DNA of 64,000 bases from CAVORD01 sp963698535 (lineage in GTDB: Bacteria > Bacteroidota > Bacteroidia > Bacteroidales > VadinHA17): the NCBI GenBank assembly GCA_963698535.1, contig CAVORD010000002.1:124001-188000 (forward strand). The letters run 5' to 3'. A program made the position numbers and the translations under genes. The notes beneath the pieces are model-generated. The model did no database searches. It was not told the DNA's origin and was given only the letters and a program-made list of their open reading frames with translations. Positions 9,612-18,923 of this stretch are shown here, in pieces; within the stretch, counting starts at the first letter, position 1, and every line of letters starts with the position of its first letter.

Positions 9612-10842
9612 ATTCCTTTATCTTTCTGTAGAGTGTCCTTTCCGATATTCCAAGCTCTTCAGCCGCCGGCTTTCTTTTTCCCCTGTGTCTTTCAAGTGCT
9701 CTTTTAATAAGATCGGCTTCATTTACTGCTAGAGAGAGAGATTCTTCAACTATCTCTTCTGTGTCCTGAATTATGGCAGCCTCCCTGCGTCCCGATCTTT
9801 CATGGACTCCTTCATCCCCCATGCCGTCGTCAAAAGGATCAACATCACCCTCTTCATCAATTATCTCTCTCATCAATCTTGTTTTAACAGAGTCCTTGTC
9901 GAAGGAAGGTGGTGTGCCACCTAAAAGATCCAGGACCATTTTTCTGAGACTGTTCATATCGCTCTTAAGGTCGAACAGTATCTTGTATAGTATCTCCCTC
10001 TCGGAAGAGAAGGAGCGGTCATCTTCTTTTTTAAGCAACGCCGGCAATGAACTACTCCTCTTCTCCGGCAGGTAATTCCTTATTGTTTCCTCATCTATCT
10101 CTCTTATACTTTCTATTATCGAGATCTGCTCTGTAATATTCTTTAGCTGCCTTACATTTCCCGGCCATGAATATGCCAGAAGAAGTTCCTGAGCTTCCGG
10201 GGTTAACCTAATGGCAGGCATACGGTATTTTTCCGCAAAGTCAACCGAAAATTTTCTAAAGAGAAGATAAATGTCTTCCCCTCTGTCACGCAGTGCCGGC
10301 ATCTTTATAGGGACCGTGTTAAGCCTGTAGTAGAGATCCTCTCTGAACCTGTTGTCGGAAATAGCTTTGACAATATCAATATTGGAGGCGGCAACAACCC
10401 TTACGTTTGTTTTCTGAACCTTCGACGATCCTACCCTTATAAATTCACCCGATTCCAGCACCCTTAACAGTCTGACCTGTGTGGATAATGGAAGTTCGGC
10501 TACCTCATCAAGAAAAATAGTACCCCCGTCAGCCACCTCAAAGTAACCTTTTCTACTGTCTGTTGCTCCGGTAAATGCACCCTTCTCATGGCCAAAAAGT
10601 TCAGAGTCTATAGTCCCTTCGGGTATTGCACCACAGTTTACCGCAATGTATTGTCCGTGTTTGCGGGCGCTATAGTTATGTACTATCTGCGGAAATATCT
10701 CCTTACCAGTTCCACTCTCCCCTGTTATAAGGACTGAAAGATCGGTCGGAGCGACCTGAACAGCAATATCTATAGCCCTGTTTAAGCCGGAATGATTACC
10801 AATAATGCCAAACCTTTGCTTTATCTGTTGTAAATCTTTCAT
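9589..10842 (-). CDS. Sigma-54-dependent transcriptional activator without receiver domain
   Basis: A 417-residue bacterial enhancer-binding protein. It starts directly with the AAA+ domain: Walker A GESGTGKE (about residues 42-49), the sigma-54 contact loop GAFTGA (about 88-93), Walker B GGTIFLDEVAEL and the arginine-finger region FREDLYYRLN. A variable linker follows, then a C-terminal Fis-type helix-turn-helix (AAEELGISERTLYRKIKEY). There is no N-terminal receiver, GAF or PAS domain, so how it is controlled is not visible. Of three possible starts, ATG 10842 gives MKDLQQIKQRFG, the usual family start. It is the first gene of the lptE-secG operon. Confidence 0.92.
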   Translation of the reverse strand: MKDLQQIKQRFGIIGNHSGLNRAIDIAVQVAPTDLSVLITGESGTGKEIFPQIVHNYSARKHGQYIAVNCGAIPEGTIDSELFGHEKGAFTGATDSRKGYFEVADGGTIFLDEVAELPLSTQVRLLRVLESGEFIRVGSSKVQKTNVRVVAASNIDIVKAISDNRFREDLYYRLNTVPIKMPALRDRGEDIYLLFRKFSVDFAEKYRMPAIRLTPEAQELLLAYSWPGNVRQLKNITEQISIIESIREIDEETIRNYLPEKRSSSLPALLKKEDDRSFSSEREILYKILFDLKSDMNSLRKMVLDLLGGTPPSFDKDSVKTRLMREIIDEEGDVDPFDDGMGDEGVHERSGRREAAIIQDTEEIVEESLSLAVNEADLIKRALERHRGKRKPAAEELGISERTLYRKIKEYDIENTD

Positions 10843-10916
10843 CATAAAAATTGGAAACATGCGAATTTAAGACTTTTTTAAAACATACTGAAATCCATTT
10901 TTCCTAATTTAGCAGC

Positions 10917-11690
10917 ATGGAAAGCTCGAAAACACAAAGGGTTGCAGGCATAATCCCTGCCAGGTATGCATCTTCACGTTTCCCGGGGAAGCCATTGGCT
11001 ATATTGGGAGGCAAACCAATGATCAGAATGGTATATGAAAAAGCCACTGCAATTCTAAGTGAAGTATATGTTGCAACCGATGATGAACGAATAGAAGCAG
11101 AGGTGAAAAAGTTTGGCGGTAAAGTTATTATGACCTCTCCAAGCCACCGCAGCGGAACAGACAGATGTGCTGAAGCCGCCGTTAAAATAGGTGAGCTTAC
11201 GGGCAACACACCCGATGTTATTATAAATATTCAAGGTGATGAACCCTTTATTAAGCCGGAACAAATAGAAGCACTTAAGAATTGTTTTAATGATCCTCTG
11301 GTTGAAATAGCAACACTTATAAGAAGAGTACGGGCCGATGAAGATATTGATAACCCGAATCAACCCAAGGTTGTGATTGATAATTCAGGAAATGCTCTTT
11401 ATTTCAGCCGTTCGGTTATACCATTCCAGCGCGATGTGCCTGAAAAGGATTGGGCTAAAAGTAAAATGTATTATAAGCACATAGGGATCTATGGGTACAC
11501 CTTCAAAGTACTCCGGCAGATATCACAACTTAAGCAGACGCCTCTTGAGATTGCAGAATCACTGGAGCAGGTCCGATGGCTTGAAAACGGTTACAGGATA
11601 AGGACCGCAGTCACAGATTGGGAGAGTATTGGGATCGATACTCCTGAAGATCTGGTAAAAGCAGAGCGATTAATCGACAGAAAACAATAA
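10917..11690 (+). CDS. kdsB: 3-deoxy-manno-octulosonate cytidylyltransferase (CMP-Kdo synthetase)
   Basis: Activates Kdo with CTP for addition to lipid A. The 257-residue protein has the nucleotide-binding signature IIPARYASSRFPGKPL (residues 11-26), the substrate segment NIQGDEPFIKPEQIEAL and the C-terminal LRWLENG-like VRWLENGYRIRT. Length and motifs are normal. It fits functionally with the lpx genes in the same window. It is transcribed divergently from the sigma-54 activator gene across a 74-base gap. Confidence 0.95.
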   Translation: MESSKTQRVAGIIPARYASSRFPGKPLAILGGKPMIRMVYEKATAILSEVYVATDDERIEAEVKKFGGKVIMTSPSHRSGTDRCAEAAVKIGELTGNTPDVIINIQGDEPFIKPEQIEALKNCFNDPLVEIATLIRRVRADEDIDNPNQPKVVIDNSGNALYFSRSVIPFQRDVPEKDWAKSKMYYKHIGIYGYTFKVLRQISQLKQTPLEIAESLEQVRWLENGYRIRTAVTDWESIGIDTPEDLVKAERLIDRKQ

Positions 11691-11727
11691 ATTGCACAGT
11701 TTTTGTGGTAAATAACAAAACCCTGAA

Positions 11728-12093
11728 ATGAAAGCTACTCTGATAGCCATATCTATGTTTTTCTTAACACTGGGTGTTGCCGCACAGCAACATCCACAGG
11801 GTATTGCTAATTTTTCGTCTGAAAACAAGGAAGATATCCAGTCCACCACTAAGGTATATCCCGTACCGGTGAAGGATGGTATATTAAATATACGGACTAC
11901 AAAAGAGATCAGGAGTATCAGGATAACAAACATTATAGGTCAGCCAATATTTAATCAGAATTACGATTACTCCCCATTATTCGTGAAATTAGAAACAGGG
12001 GCACCACCACCGGGCATCTATCTTGTTCATATTGTATTTGTTGACGACAGTCGTGTAATAAGGAAGATCCTGATCGAAACCACCTCTTACTAA
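11728..12093 (+). CDS. Small secreted protein made almost only of a T9SS-like C-terminal domain
   Basis: A 121-residue protein: signal peptide about 1-19 (ending GVAAQ), a linker of about 20 residues, then a beta-rich domain. That domain follows the type A sorting-domain pattern of the type IX secretion system: TTKVYPVPVKDGILNI, IRSIRITNIIGQPIF, PPGIYLVHIVFVDDSRVIRKIL. Such domains normally sit at the end of large secreted enzymes or adhesins; here no cargo precedes it. It could be a remnant of a larger gene or a small surface protein. The tail ends in SY rather than the usual short basic end. Confidence 0.7.
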   Translation: MKATLIAISMFFLTLGVAAQQHPQGIANFSSENKEDIQSTTKVYPVPVKDGILNIRTTKEIRSIRITNIIGQPIFNQNYDYSPLFVKLETGAPPPGIYLVHIVFVDDSRVIRKILIETTSY

Positions 12094-12194
12094 CCATTTA
12101 CCTCTTTTCATCCTTTTCGTTATAACAGATTTAAACAAACCCTGTTGCTAATTTGTTATATCAAAAACCTATAGCACAGGGAGGGTTAGGTAAT

Positions 12195-13088
12195 ATGGAA
12201 AGTATATCAAACAGTTATTCAATAAAAGATCTTGAAGCGCATACAGGCATCAAGGCACACACTATAAGGATATGGGAAAAACGATACGGATTACTCGATC
12301 CGGACCGCACAGATACCAATATTCGCACCTATACAGAAGAGGAGCTTAAGAAGTTACTTAATGTTTCTCTGCTTAACCGTAACGGAAAGAAAATCTCGCA
12401 TATTGCTGCTCTTTCCAGGGAAGGACTAATTAAAAGCGTTCTTGGTCTAAATGGGAAGGAAGGCTCGTGGAGCAATGCCGATATTGAAAAAGCACTTGTT
12501 TCAGGTCTCCATTTTAATAAGGCAAAGTTAAGAAAGACAATTGCGGGGATCGTTTCAGGCAAGAGTTATGAGGAATCCTATTTAGGTTTTCTCTACCCTC
12601 TTACAGAAAAAGCAAAGCTTCTGTGGCAGACAGGGTCCATAAGCAGGGCTCAGGCCGATTTCATAAAAAATACAATTGAAGAGATCGTAATTGAAGAGGA
12701 TGCAGGTTTAGCCGCCAGCCATGGAAACGCCATAGGAACCTACCTGCTTGTTAACCTTAACCCGCACGATCAATTTAACAACCTTCGGTTCCTGGACCAC
12801 GTACTGAGAAAGAGAAGCTACGAAACCATATTTACCGGCTATCCTCTTGCTCTGCCTGAAGTTCTTGAGATACATAAGACAAAATCATTCGATTTCCTTC
12901 TTCTCAATACAGGCCTTCAGGCAAACCCAGATGAACTAATCAATTACCTTTCACACCTGGGTAAGATGCTTAGGCTGAAAAAGATTTTCCTAATAAACCT
13001 GGAACAGAAGATCGATGGTCAGCTACCGGGGAATATTGTACTTTGTAAAAGCCCGTCTGACTTCATTCACTCTATTGGACGAGGCTGA
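12195..13088 (+). CDS. MerR-family regulator with degenerate cobalamin-binding-like domain
   Basis: A 297-residue transcription factor. The N-terminal MerR helix-turn-helix (YSIKDLEAHTGIKAHTIRIW, then EKRYGLLDPDRT) is canonical. The C-terminal half has the layout of a B12-binding module (helical cap, then a Rossmann-like part). However, the cobalamin motif DxHxxG is absent: the matching place reads NPHDQFNN. It therefore probably does not sense B12 in the way CarH does. ATG 12195 is chosen because GGAGGG lies 9 bases upstream and the protein then begins just before the HTH. The 3' end overlaps the convergent lipoprotein gene by 22 bases. Confidence 0.85.
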   Translation: MESISNSYSIKDLEAHTGIKAHTIRIWEKRYGLLDPDRTDTNIRTYTEEELKKLLNVSLLNRNGKKISHIAALSREGLIKSVLGLNGKEGSWSNADIEKALVSGLHFNKAKLRKTIAGIVSGKSYEESYLGFLYPLTEKAKLLWQTGSISRAQADFIKNTIEEIVIEEDAGLAASHGNAIGTYLLVNLNPHDQFNNLRFLDHVLRKRSYETIFTGYPLALPEVLEIHKTKSFDFLLLNTGLQANPDELINYLSHLGKMLRLKKIFLINLEQKIDGQLPGNIVLCKSPSDFIHSIGRG

Positions 13089-13825
13089 TCGCTTACTCTT
13101 ACACCCGATCTTCCTACTATCTTAAGTGCAGTGGTCAATGTCGACAGATCCTCATAGAGATTACCATTTTGCCCTGACCAGTGACTGTGACCAATTGGTC
13201 TGAAACTTACCGATGAGTCTGAAGCTGATGTTATTGTCGCCTCATATACTACTGCGGGCTGACAGGAGAGCTTATAAAATTCATCATCCGGATATTTATC
13301 GTTAGTCCAGAATTTGTTAAAATCCCAGTTCTGGTTTATCTCCATCATCACCTTAAATGGAAGCGAGACGGAATCGTCAAGACGTCCGTAAATATTGAAA
13401 CTACTCACTGGTGTAGCTCCGGTATAAGCGTCGGCCACAGGTTTCCCCGGCTCAGGCATATAAAGACCATCCGATGCCTTCTCCCCTCTCCGATGAGCCC
13501 AGTATGGCAATGTCTGAGGGTATCTTTTTACTGCGCTTTGCCATTTCCCTCCTCTGGGAGCACCAAACTTAAAGACACTTGTCGCTACCGACTTTGCCAC
13601 ATAAACAGTTTGTACATAATTACCATTTTTATCCTCTATCCATATCGCCATAAGGGGATAATAAAAGGAACTTCCTCTTTCGACGGATATTTCAATATAT
13701 TGCCCCTTCCCTTCCATATTAACCTCAAGGCTATCTGTTGCAGTCTGTTGTGGAGAGCTCTTGCTGCCTACAGATCCGCAGGCAGTGATCAATATCATGA
13801 CGAATATTCCAAGTATAAATCTCAT
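13067..13825 (-). CDS. DUF2271-like lipoprotein
   Basis: A 252-residue lipoprotein with lipobox ILITAC near residues 11-16. The mature part carries the features I associate with DUF2271: AIWIEDKNGNYVQTVYVAK, LPYWAHRRG, DAYTGAT and PFKVMMEINQNWD. The DAYTGAT sequence also resembles the Dxx(S/T)GA(T/S) site on which ApbE-type transferases place FMN; whether it is used here is inference. ATG 13825 is the first in-frame ATG and lies just after the stop of the TonB-dependent receptor. The two probably form one transcription unit, suggesting a role linked to uptake of metal or metal chelate. Confidence 0.65.
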   Translation of the reverse strand: MRFILGIFVMILITACGSVGSKSSPQQTATDSLEVNMEGKGQYIEISVERGSSFYYPLMAIWIEDKNGNYVQTVYVAKSVATSVFKFGAPRGGKWQSAVKRYPQTLPYWAHRRGEKASDGLYMPEPGKPVADAYTGATPVSSFNIYGRLDDSVSLPFKVMMEINQNWDFNKFWTNDKYPDDEFYKLSCQPAVVYEATITSASDSSVSFRPIGHSHWSGQNGNLYEDLSTLTTALKIVGRSGVRVSDQPRPIE

Positions 13826-13835
13826 ATTCAATGTT

Positions 13836-16226
13836 TTATAGTTCAATTATTATTCCCAGCGTAGGAAGAACGGTCCCTGATTCTCCGTTAATATATTTAA
13901 GGAGATATCTTGTAGGGTCGGAGCTATCAATAACCGGATTACCAAGGGCATCGGTTTGTCTCAACAATATGGCAGGCTGGTCTGCTTTATGGTTGTAAAC
14001 ATTCTGAACATCGAAATAGACCATCAGCGACCACCTGTCGAAGAAATACTGTTTGTCAACCCTGAGGTCGAGCTGATGAAACGCCTTTAACCTCGCACTG
14101 TTGTAAACACTGAAATCGGGGTAGCCCTGACCTGTGATATCCCATGCTTCTATCAGAGATGATTTATCCAGATCAAAAGGAGTATACGGTGCTCCGCCTA
14201 CAAATCTCCATTTCATTCCCACATCCCAGTTTTTCCTGAAGGATCTCGTTGCCGTGAAATTGAAAAGATGTTTATTATCCCAGGCTGTAGGTATAAAACC
14301 TGTTGAGCCTCCCTTGAATTCGCTTCTTACCAGTGTATATGATAAAACCAGATTAAGCCCTTTCAGATCTCTTATCCTTCCGAGGAATTCAACTCCGTAT
14401 GTTCTCCCTGAAGCATCAGGCGTTAACTCCTCGTCTCCAAAAATACCGTAATCGGCGCTTTTGCTGGAAAGAGGAACGGAATCCCTTACAGAGAATGGGT
14501 ACTTATTATAGATCTTGTAAAATCCCTCAACTGAAACCTGTATATTCTCTGTAGGTATATACTCAAATCCGGCCACGAAATGATCAGATGAGATATAGCT
14601 CAACTTATTATCCCTGTTGGCAAAGTTACCACTGTTGTCAGTATAGCCCAAAGCCGTGTATGGTGGCAACTGATAATAACGGCCCGTGTTAAAATTCAAA
14701 GTGAGCTCTTCCGTCAGACCATACGAAAATGAGAACCTCGGTGAAAGCTGCTTCAGAGGGTTGGCCATCGCATCCGAATAGTTATTGAAATCACTTCTTA
14801 AACCAAGTGACAACTTAAGTCTTTCGTCCATGAAGGAACGACTTGCCTGACCGTTAATGCTAAACTGATGTATCCATAAGTTTGTTTCATAATCTGTTTC
14901 AAAAAAAGTGGGAGCCTGAAAAACTTTCCTGTAGGTTGAGTTTCTGTAATGAGCACTTTCGGCCCCTCCTCCCAGAGTGAATCGCCATCCGTTTCCCGGA
15001 AGGATCGTCTTCTCGTATCTGGCCTTTATCTCCCCTTCTCCCGATGTGTAATCCAGTACTTTAAGCGAATCGACCTCATTGTTTCCCTGGTACTTATATT
15101 GTCTGTTGTTTAGATAGTTCCTGCTTACCACCCAGGTATCAAACCCATTATCCCGATAATGCTTCCAGACCAATCCGACGGTGTAACTATACTGTTTTTG
15201 TACAGGTATATAATCGAGAATGTATCTCTGATATTCAGTTTCGTTTGCACTCGTATTCAAGCTGAAATCGTCAAGTGCACCAAGTCCAAGGATGGTTATC
15301 TCATTGCTCTTGTCGAGCCTTGCCTTATACTTGAACTGAAAATCGTTATATGCAGGCAGAAATGGCAAACCAAGAGCATTGAAAAGGAACTGAAGATAAG
15401 ATCGCCTGGCCGACATGATAAGAGTTCCCTTCTCACCAACCGGCCCGTCAACAGTAAGTCCTATATCAGAAGCTCCAAGGGTTGCCCTGTACTTCACCGA
15501 TTCACTGTTACCGTCAATAAGACTGAAATTCAGTACTGAGCTTAAGGCATTTCCTCTTGTTGCCGGGAATGCACCTGAGTAAAAATCCACCTCACGTACA
15601 AAATCCACATTTATTATTCCCACCGGACCACCCGATGCGCCCTGTGTACTGAAATGATTAAGATATGGTATCTCAACATTGTCGATATAAAAGCTATTCT
15701 CATTGGGCCCACCGCCGCGAACGATAACATCATTCCTGAAGGCCGGAGTTGAAGCAACGCCCGGGAATGATTGAATTACCTTGGAAATATCCCTGTTACC
15801 TCCCGGATTCTTGTCTATCTCGTCAATTCCGATGATCCTGACACTTACGGGGCTCTCTATCTTTTTCCGAAAAGGAGATGCCTTTATTATTACCTCTTCC
15901 AATCCTACAACGTTCTCTTCAAGAGCAATCTGAATGAATCCCTCTCTGGCTATCGTTAACATTAAGGCGGCGGAAACGTATGGTTTGAAACCTACAGAAG
16001 AGGCCCGGACCTCAACATAGCCTGGTTTAAGTCCTGTAAACAGAAAATTCCCGTCAAAATCGGTTATTGCCCCTGTTGTCGTTCCAAATATCTGAACGCT
16101 GGCAAAGGGAACAGGCTCGTTGTTCTTCTGATTAATAACTTTCCCTCTCAATACGGCACCCGATTCCTGGGCGACAAGAGACAATGATAGAAATATCAAT
16201 AATACTAATGCAGTTAGCTTTTTCAT
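13836..16226 (-). CDS. TonB-dependent outer-membrane receptor with N-terminal carboxypeptidase-regulatory-like domain
   Basis: A 796-residue outer-membrane transporter powered by TonB. Signal peptide about 1-19 (ending SLVAQ), a carboxypeptidase-regulatory-like beta-sandwich (about 22-110: LRGKVINQKNNEPVPFASV), a plug domain (about 120-225, with PVSVRIIGIDEIDKNPGG and DVIVRGGGPNENSFYIDNV) and a C-terminal beta-barrel. There is no SusD partner, so it is more likely an iron, cobalamin or peptide receptor than a glycan one. The substrate cannot be read from sequence. It is followed by the DUF2271-like lipoprotein and preceded by the GSCFA gene 53 bases upstream. Confidence 0.88.
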   Translation of the reverse strand: MKKLTALVLLIFLSLSLVAQESGAVLRGKVINQKNNEPVPFASVQIFGTTTGAITDFDGNFLFTGLKPGYVEVRASSVGFKPYVSAALMLTIAREGFIQIALEENVVGLEEVIIKASPFRKKIESPVSVRIIGIDEIDKNPGGNRDISKVIQSFPGVASTPAFRNDVIVRGGGPNENSFYIDNVEIPYLNHFSTQGASGGPVGIINVDFVREVDFYSGAFPATRGNALSSVLNFSLIDGNSESVKYRATLGASDIGLTVDGPVGEKGTLIMSARRSYLQFLFNALGLPFLPAYNDFQFKYKARLDKSNEITILGLGALDDFSLNTSANETEYQRYILDYIPVQKQYSYTVGLVWKHYRDNGFDTWVVSRNYLNNRQYKYQGNNEVDSLKVLDYTSGEGEIKARYEKTILPGNGWRFTLGGGAESAHYRNSTYRKVFQAPTFFETDYETNLWIHQFSINGQASRSFMDERLKLSLGLRSDFNNYSDAMANPLKQLSPRFSFSYGLTEELTLNFNTGRYYQLPPYTALGYTDNSGNFANRDNKLSYISSDHFVAGFEYIPTENIQVSVEGFYKIYNKYPFSVRDSVPLSSKSADYGIFGDEELTPDASGRTYGVEFLGRIRDLKGLNLVLSYTLVRSEFKGGSTGFIPTAWDNKHLFNFTATRSFRKNWDVGMKWRFVGGAPYTPFDLDKSSLIEAWDITGQGYPDFSVYNSARLKAFHQLDLRVDKQYFFDRWSLMVYFDVQNVYNHKADQPAILLRQTDALGNPVIDSSDPTRYLLKYINGESGTVLPTLGIIIEL

Positions 16227-16279
16227 AGTGGTTTTAAAAATAGCTAAACGCCGTTTTATTGAAAAGGTTCGCGATTCTG

Positions 16280-17290
16280 TTAAATTATTGACTTAAAATA
16301 GTCCGCTTCTTCAACGAATGATAAATCGGGGTACTTTTTCCCTAATGCATCAAGTTTATTTATCATCCCCGTCGAGAAAGCCTTTAACGCCGATCCCGAT
16401 CTTCCCTGAGGCCTGTGTCTTATTGCTCTTAAAAGAGAGCTGACCTCTTCCCACTTTTCCAGACTCCCGGCCGTAAGGAAAGCCTCTGAAAACCTCTCCC
16501 AGATGTAATCAACCGCTGCAGACGACGGATGTAGCATATCTTCAGCGTAAAACCTGTAATCGCGAAGGTCGTCCATCACCAACTCGTAGGAGGGGAAGTA
16601 ACCGGCTACCGCTTTGTGACTCAGAAGTTCCTCTATTGAAATATGCAAAACCGATTTACTGATCTGGTTGCCATGAGCTCCATCCTTCCAATGCCTGACA
16701 GGGCTAACTGTGAACCAAACTTTAATGCCGGGAATACTCTTATGCAGGATATCCAGCAATTCGCTCCACTCCTTTACTATTTCTGCCGGTGTCAACAACT
16801 CCGAACGGAAGAAGGAAGAGGGAATTTTGTGACAATTGGAAACAACATTGTTGTTATCTCTTCTTCTGTATATGCGGGCTGTGCCAAAGGTTATAAAAAG
16901 GTGACCGGTGCGGGAAAGGAACTCTGTAGCCTCCCCGGCTTTTTGGTTTATGGCCTCTAGAACTGTTTCTTTGTTATCGGAAGAGAATGTTGTATAATGA
17001 TCGAAGCTGAGGTAAATACCATTATGTAGGTACAGATCATCTGATGTATAATGCTTACCATCAATCAAAGCCCTTATCGTGGCAGCAGTGGAGAAAGGAT
17101 TATAAACAGTGCCGAAGGGATTTGACAGCACTTCCATTTTCCCCTCCTTCATTTTATTGGCGATTTCATTGGAGAAGCAGCTGCCTGCGAGCATCACAGG
17201 TGTATCATAACTGATCTTACTCGCCGATTCAGTGATATCTACAATAGTTCTGAACCTATCCCTGGGGTTACTCTTCATCGAGTCTCTCAT
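16280..17290 (-). CDS. GSCFA family protein
   Basis: A 336-residue protein of the GSCFA family, related to SGNH/GDSL hydrolases. The defining motif is MLAGSCFSNEIANKM near residue 35, where Ser would be the nucleophile. Further blocks are FITFGTARIYRR and a late MLHPSSAAVDYIW, supplying the His. The biochemical reaction of this family is not established to my knowledge; a carbohydrate or lipid esterase role is inferred from the fold. The start is either ATG 17290 or ATG 17278. Both overlap the upstream hydrolase gene, indicating translational coupling. Confidence 0.82.
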   Translation of the reverse strand: MRDSMKSNPRDRFRTIVDITESASKISYDTPVMLAGSCFSNEIANKMKEGKMEVLSNPFGTVYNPFSTAATIRALIDGKHYTSDDLYLHNGIYLSFDHYTTFSSDNKETVLEAINQKAGEATEFLSRTGHLFITFGTARIYRRRDNNNVVSNCHKIPSSFFRSELLTPAEIVKEWSELLDILHKSIPGIKVWFTVSPVRHWKDGAHGNQISKSVLHISIEELLSHKAVAGYFPSYELVMDDLRDYRFYAEDMLHPSSAAVDYIWERFSEAFLTAGSLEKWEEVSSLLRAIRHRPQGRSGSALKAFSTGMINKLDALGKKYPDLSFVEEADYFKSII

Positions 17291-18095
17291 TTATCCATTT
17301 AAGGATAACTCCATAAACTTCCAGCCTGAATGGCTCATTATGAAGCTCATGGAACCCTTCATCCCACAAAACAAATTCTGCCTTATCCGCCCGCGATGCA
17401 AATATCTCTGAACCCTTAGGAGAACAGATCTTATCCTCCTTACCATGAATCATTAGAGTTGGCAGTTCAAGAGACCCGGCATTTTCAATATTCCAGGCAG
17501 CACTCCCTCTCGATCCCAGGAAGAGAGCGACAGATATCTTGCCGTGGACCATAGGGTCTCTCCTATACTTCCTTATTACCTCAGGATCGTGAGAGAGGTA
17601 ATCGGTAATAAGTCCTGTATTCTGAAGCATCGAAGGAAATACCGACCTGAGTCCCTGGGCCACGAGCAGCAGAAGTCTGGGAGGCTCTGTGCTCAGTTTT
17701 AACCATGGTGAAGTGATAATAGCTCCCTTAAATGATGGCTTCTTCTTCAAGATATAGTTCAGTGCAATATTACCACCCATAGAATGCCCGTAAATAAACT
17801 GAGGTACACCGGGAAACTGGCTGGCCGACTCTGCAACAAGAAGGTCTATAACCTCAAAGAATTCTGAAAAACTTCTGATGTGACCTCGTCGGCCCTCCGA
17901 TCGGCCATGGCCCGGTAAATCGGCACCAAGAACAAATATTCCATCACTATTGAATAACGTTGCCCAGTCATTATACCTGTGAATATGTTCCCCGATGCCG
18001 TGCACCAGGATAATAATCGCCCGCGGTGTGACATCATTTTGGAACCACCGTGTAAAGAGACGTGTGCCATTTGTGGTTATAATGAACTTCTCCAT
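17268..18095 (-). CDS. Alpha/beta hydrolase, monoacylglycerol lipase-like
   Basis: A 275-residue cytoplasmic hydrolase. It has the strand and loop IIILVHGIGEHIHRY (oxyanion region), the nucleophile elbow GHSMGG, the acid in MIHGKEDKICSP and the catalytic His in EGFHELHNE. This layout is that of the serine aminopeptidase S33/monoacylglycerol lipase group (lysophospholipase type). ATG 18095 gives MEKFIITTNGTRLF, the usual family start; longer starts add an unrelated leader. The stop overlaps the start of the GSCFA gene, so the two hydrolase-like proteins are probably made together. Confidence 0.88.
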   Translation of the reverse strand: MEKFIITTNGTRLFTRWFQNDVTPRAIIILVHGIGEHIHRYNDWATLFNSDGIFVLGADLPGHGRSEGRRGHIRSFSEFFEVIDLLVAESASQFPGVPQFIYGHSMGGNIALNYILKKKPSFKGAIITSPWLKLSTEPPRLLLLVAQGLRSVFPSMLQNTGLITDYLSHDPEVIRKYRRDPMVHGKISVALFLGSRGSAAWNIENAGSLELPTLMIHGKEDKICSPKGSEIFASRADKAEFVLWDEGFHELHNEPFRLEVYGVILKWINERLDEE

Positions 18096-18284
18096 CCTTT
18101 TTATTTTAAAAATACGAAAATCAACGCAGTTGAAAACCATACGCTGCAATATTTACTCACAATACAGATTCTCTTATTTAGATTAACATTAGTCGGCTTC
18201 TCTCAAAGTGCTGTTTATCTGGTATTTACGATATATAGCTATTTATAATGAACGCAGAATGATGGCTAATTAAGATATTCGGAC

Positions 18285-18315
18285 TTGTATATCCTTTATT
18301 ATTTGTGTATATTTG
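18285..18315 (+). promoter_or_regulatory. Bacteroidota-type promoter of the ECF sigma factor gene
   Basis: A perfect -7 box TATATTTG (18308-18315) with TTG at 18285-18287, 20 bases upstream, close to the TTTG-N19-TAnnTTTG consensus. Transcription would begin near 18321, leaving about 25 bases of leader. Confidence 0.6.
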
Positions 18316-18346
18316 CTTAAACATTTGAATTTTAACTATCTACACC

Positions 18347-18850
18347 ATGACAGCACAAGAATTCACAAGCAACTTAATAGGACTCGAAACGAACATGCAT
18401 CGTTTTGCAATGAGTCTGACCTCCGATTATGAAAGAGCACAGGATCTGGTACAGGAGACCTATCTGAAGGCTATTTCCAATAAGGATAAATTTGTAGACT
18501 ACACAAATCTCAAAGCCTGGGTATTTACTATAATGAAAAATACATTCATTAATGACTACCGCAAGGCTGTAAGAGAGAATACTATTATGGACGGCACAAA
18601 AGACCTCTACTACCTGAATATACCCAGGGAAAGTGGATTTGAGTCGCCTGAGTCAAGCTTTTCAGAGGCTGAAATTGAGAAGGCTATAGATGCGCTCCCC
18701 GACGAGTTCAGGGTTCCTTTCAGGATGCACATTCAGGGATTCAAATACAAAGAGATCGCTGAAACACTGAACCTCAAGATCGGTACAGTAAAAAGCAGGA
18801 TATTCTTCACCCGTCAGAAACTGATGGAGACATTAAAAGATTATTCATAG
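18347..18850 (+). CDS. ECF-type RNA polymerase sigma factor
   Basis: A 167-residue sigma factor. Region 2 (about 10-80) includes the core-binding and -10 recognition segment AQDLVQETYLKAISNKDKF and KAWVFTIMKNTFINDYRKA. Region 4 (about 110-165) has the helix-turn-helix FKYKEIAETLNLKIGTVKSR. No anti-sigma gene is adjacent, so control is through its own promoter or an unlinked partner. It stands alone between a consensus promoter and a bidirectional terminator. The target regulon is unknown. Confidence 0.92.
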   Translation: MTAQEFTSNLIGLETNMHRFAMSLTSDYERAQDLVQETYLKAISNKDKFVDYTNLKAWVFTIMKNTFINDYRKAVRENTIMDGTKDLYYLNIPRESGFESPESSFSEAEIEKAIDALPDEFRVPFRMHIQGFKYKEIAETLNLKIGTVKSRIFFTRQKLMETLKDYS

Positions 18851-18870
18851 GGATAGGTTTGGTTAGAGAT

Positions 18871-18903
18871 AAAAAGGGTGCTCCGGATCAGGGCACCCTT
18901 TTT
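18871..18903 (+). terminator. Bidirectional terminator between convergent genes
   Basis: Stem AAAAGGGTGC (18872-18881) with GCACCCTTTT (18893-18902). A tracts on the left and T tracts on the right let it serve both the sigma factor gene and the convergent lipoprotein gene. Confidence 0.85.
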
Positions 18904-18923
18904 ATATTATAATCTGACGTGAC

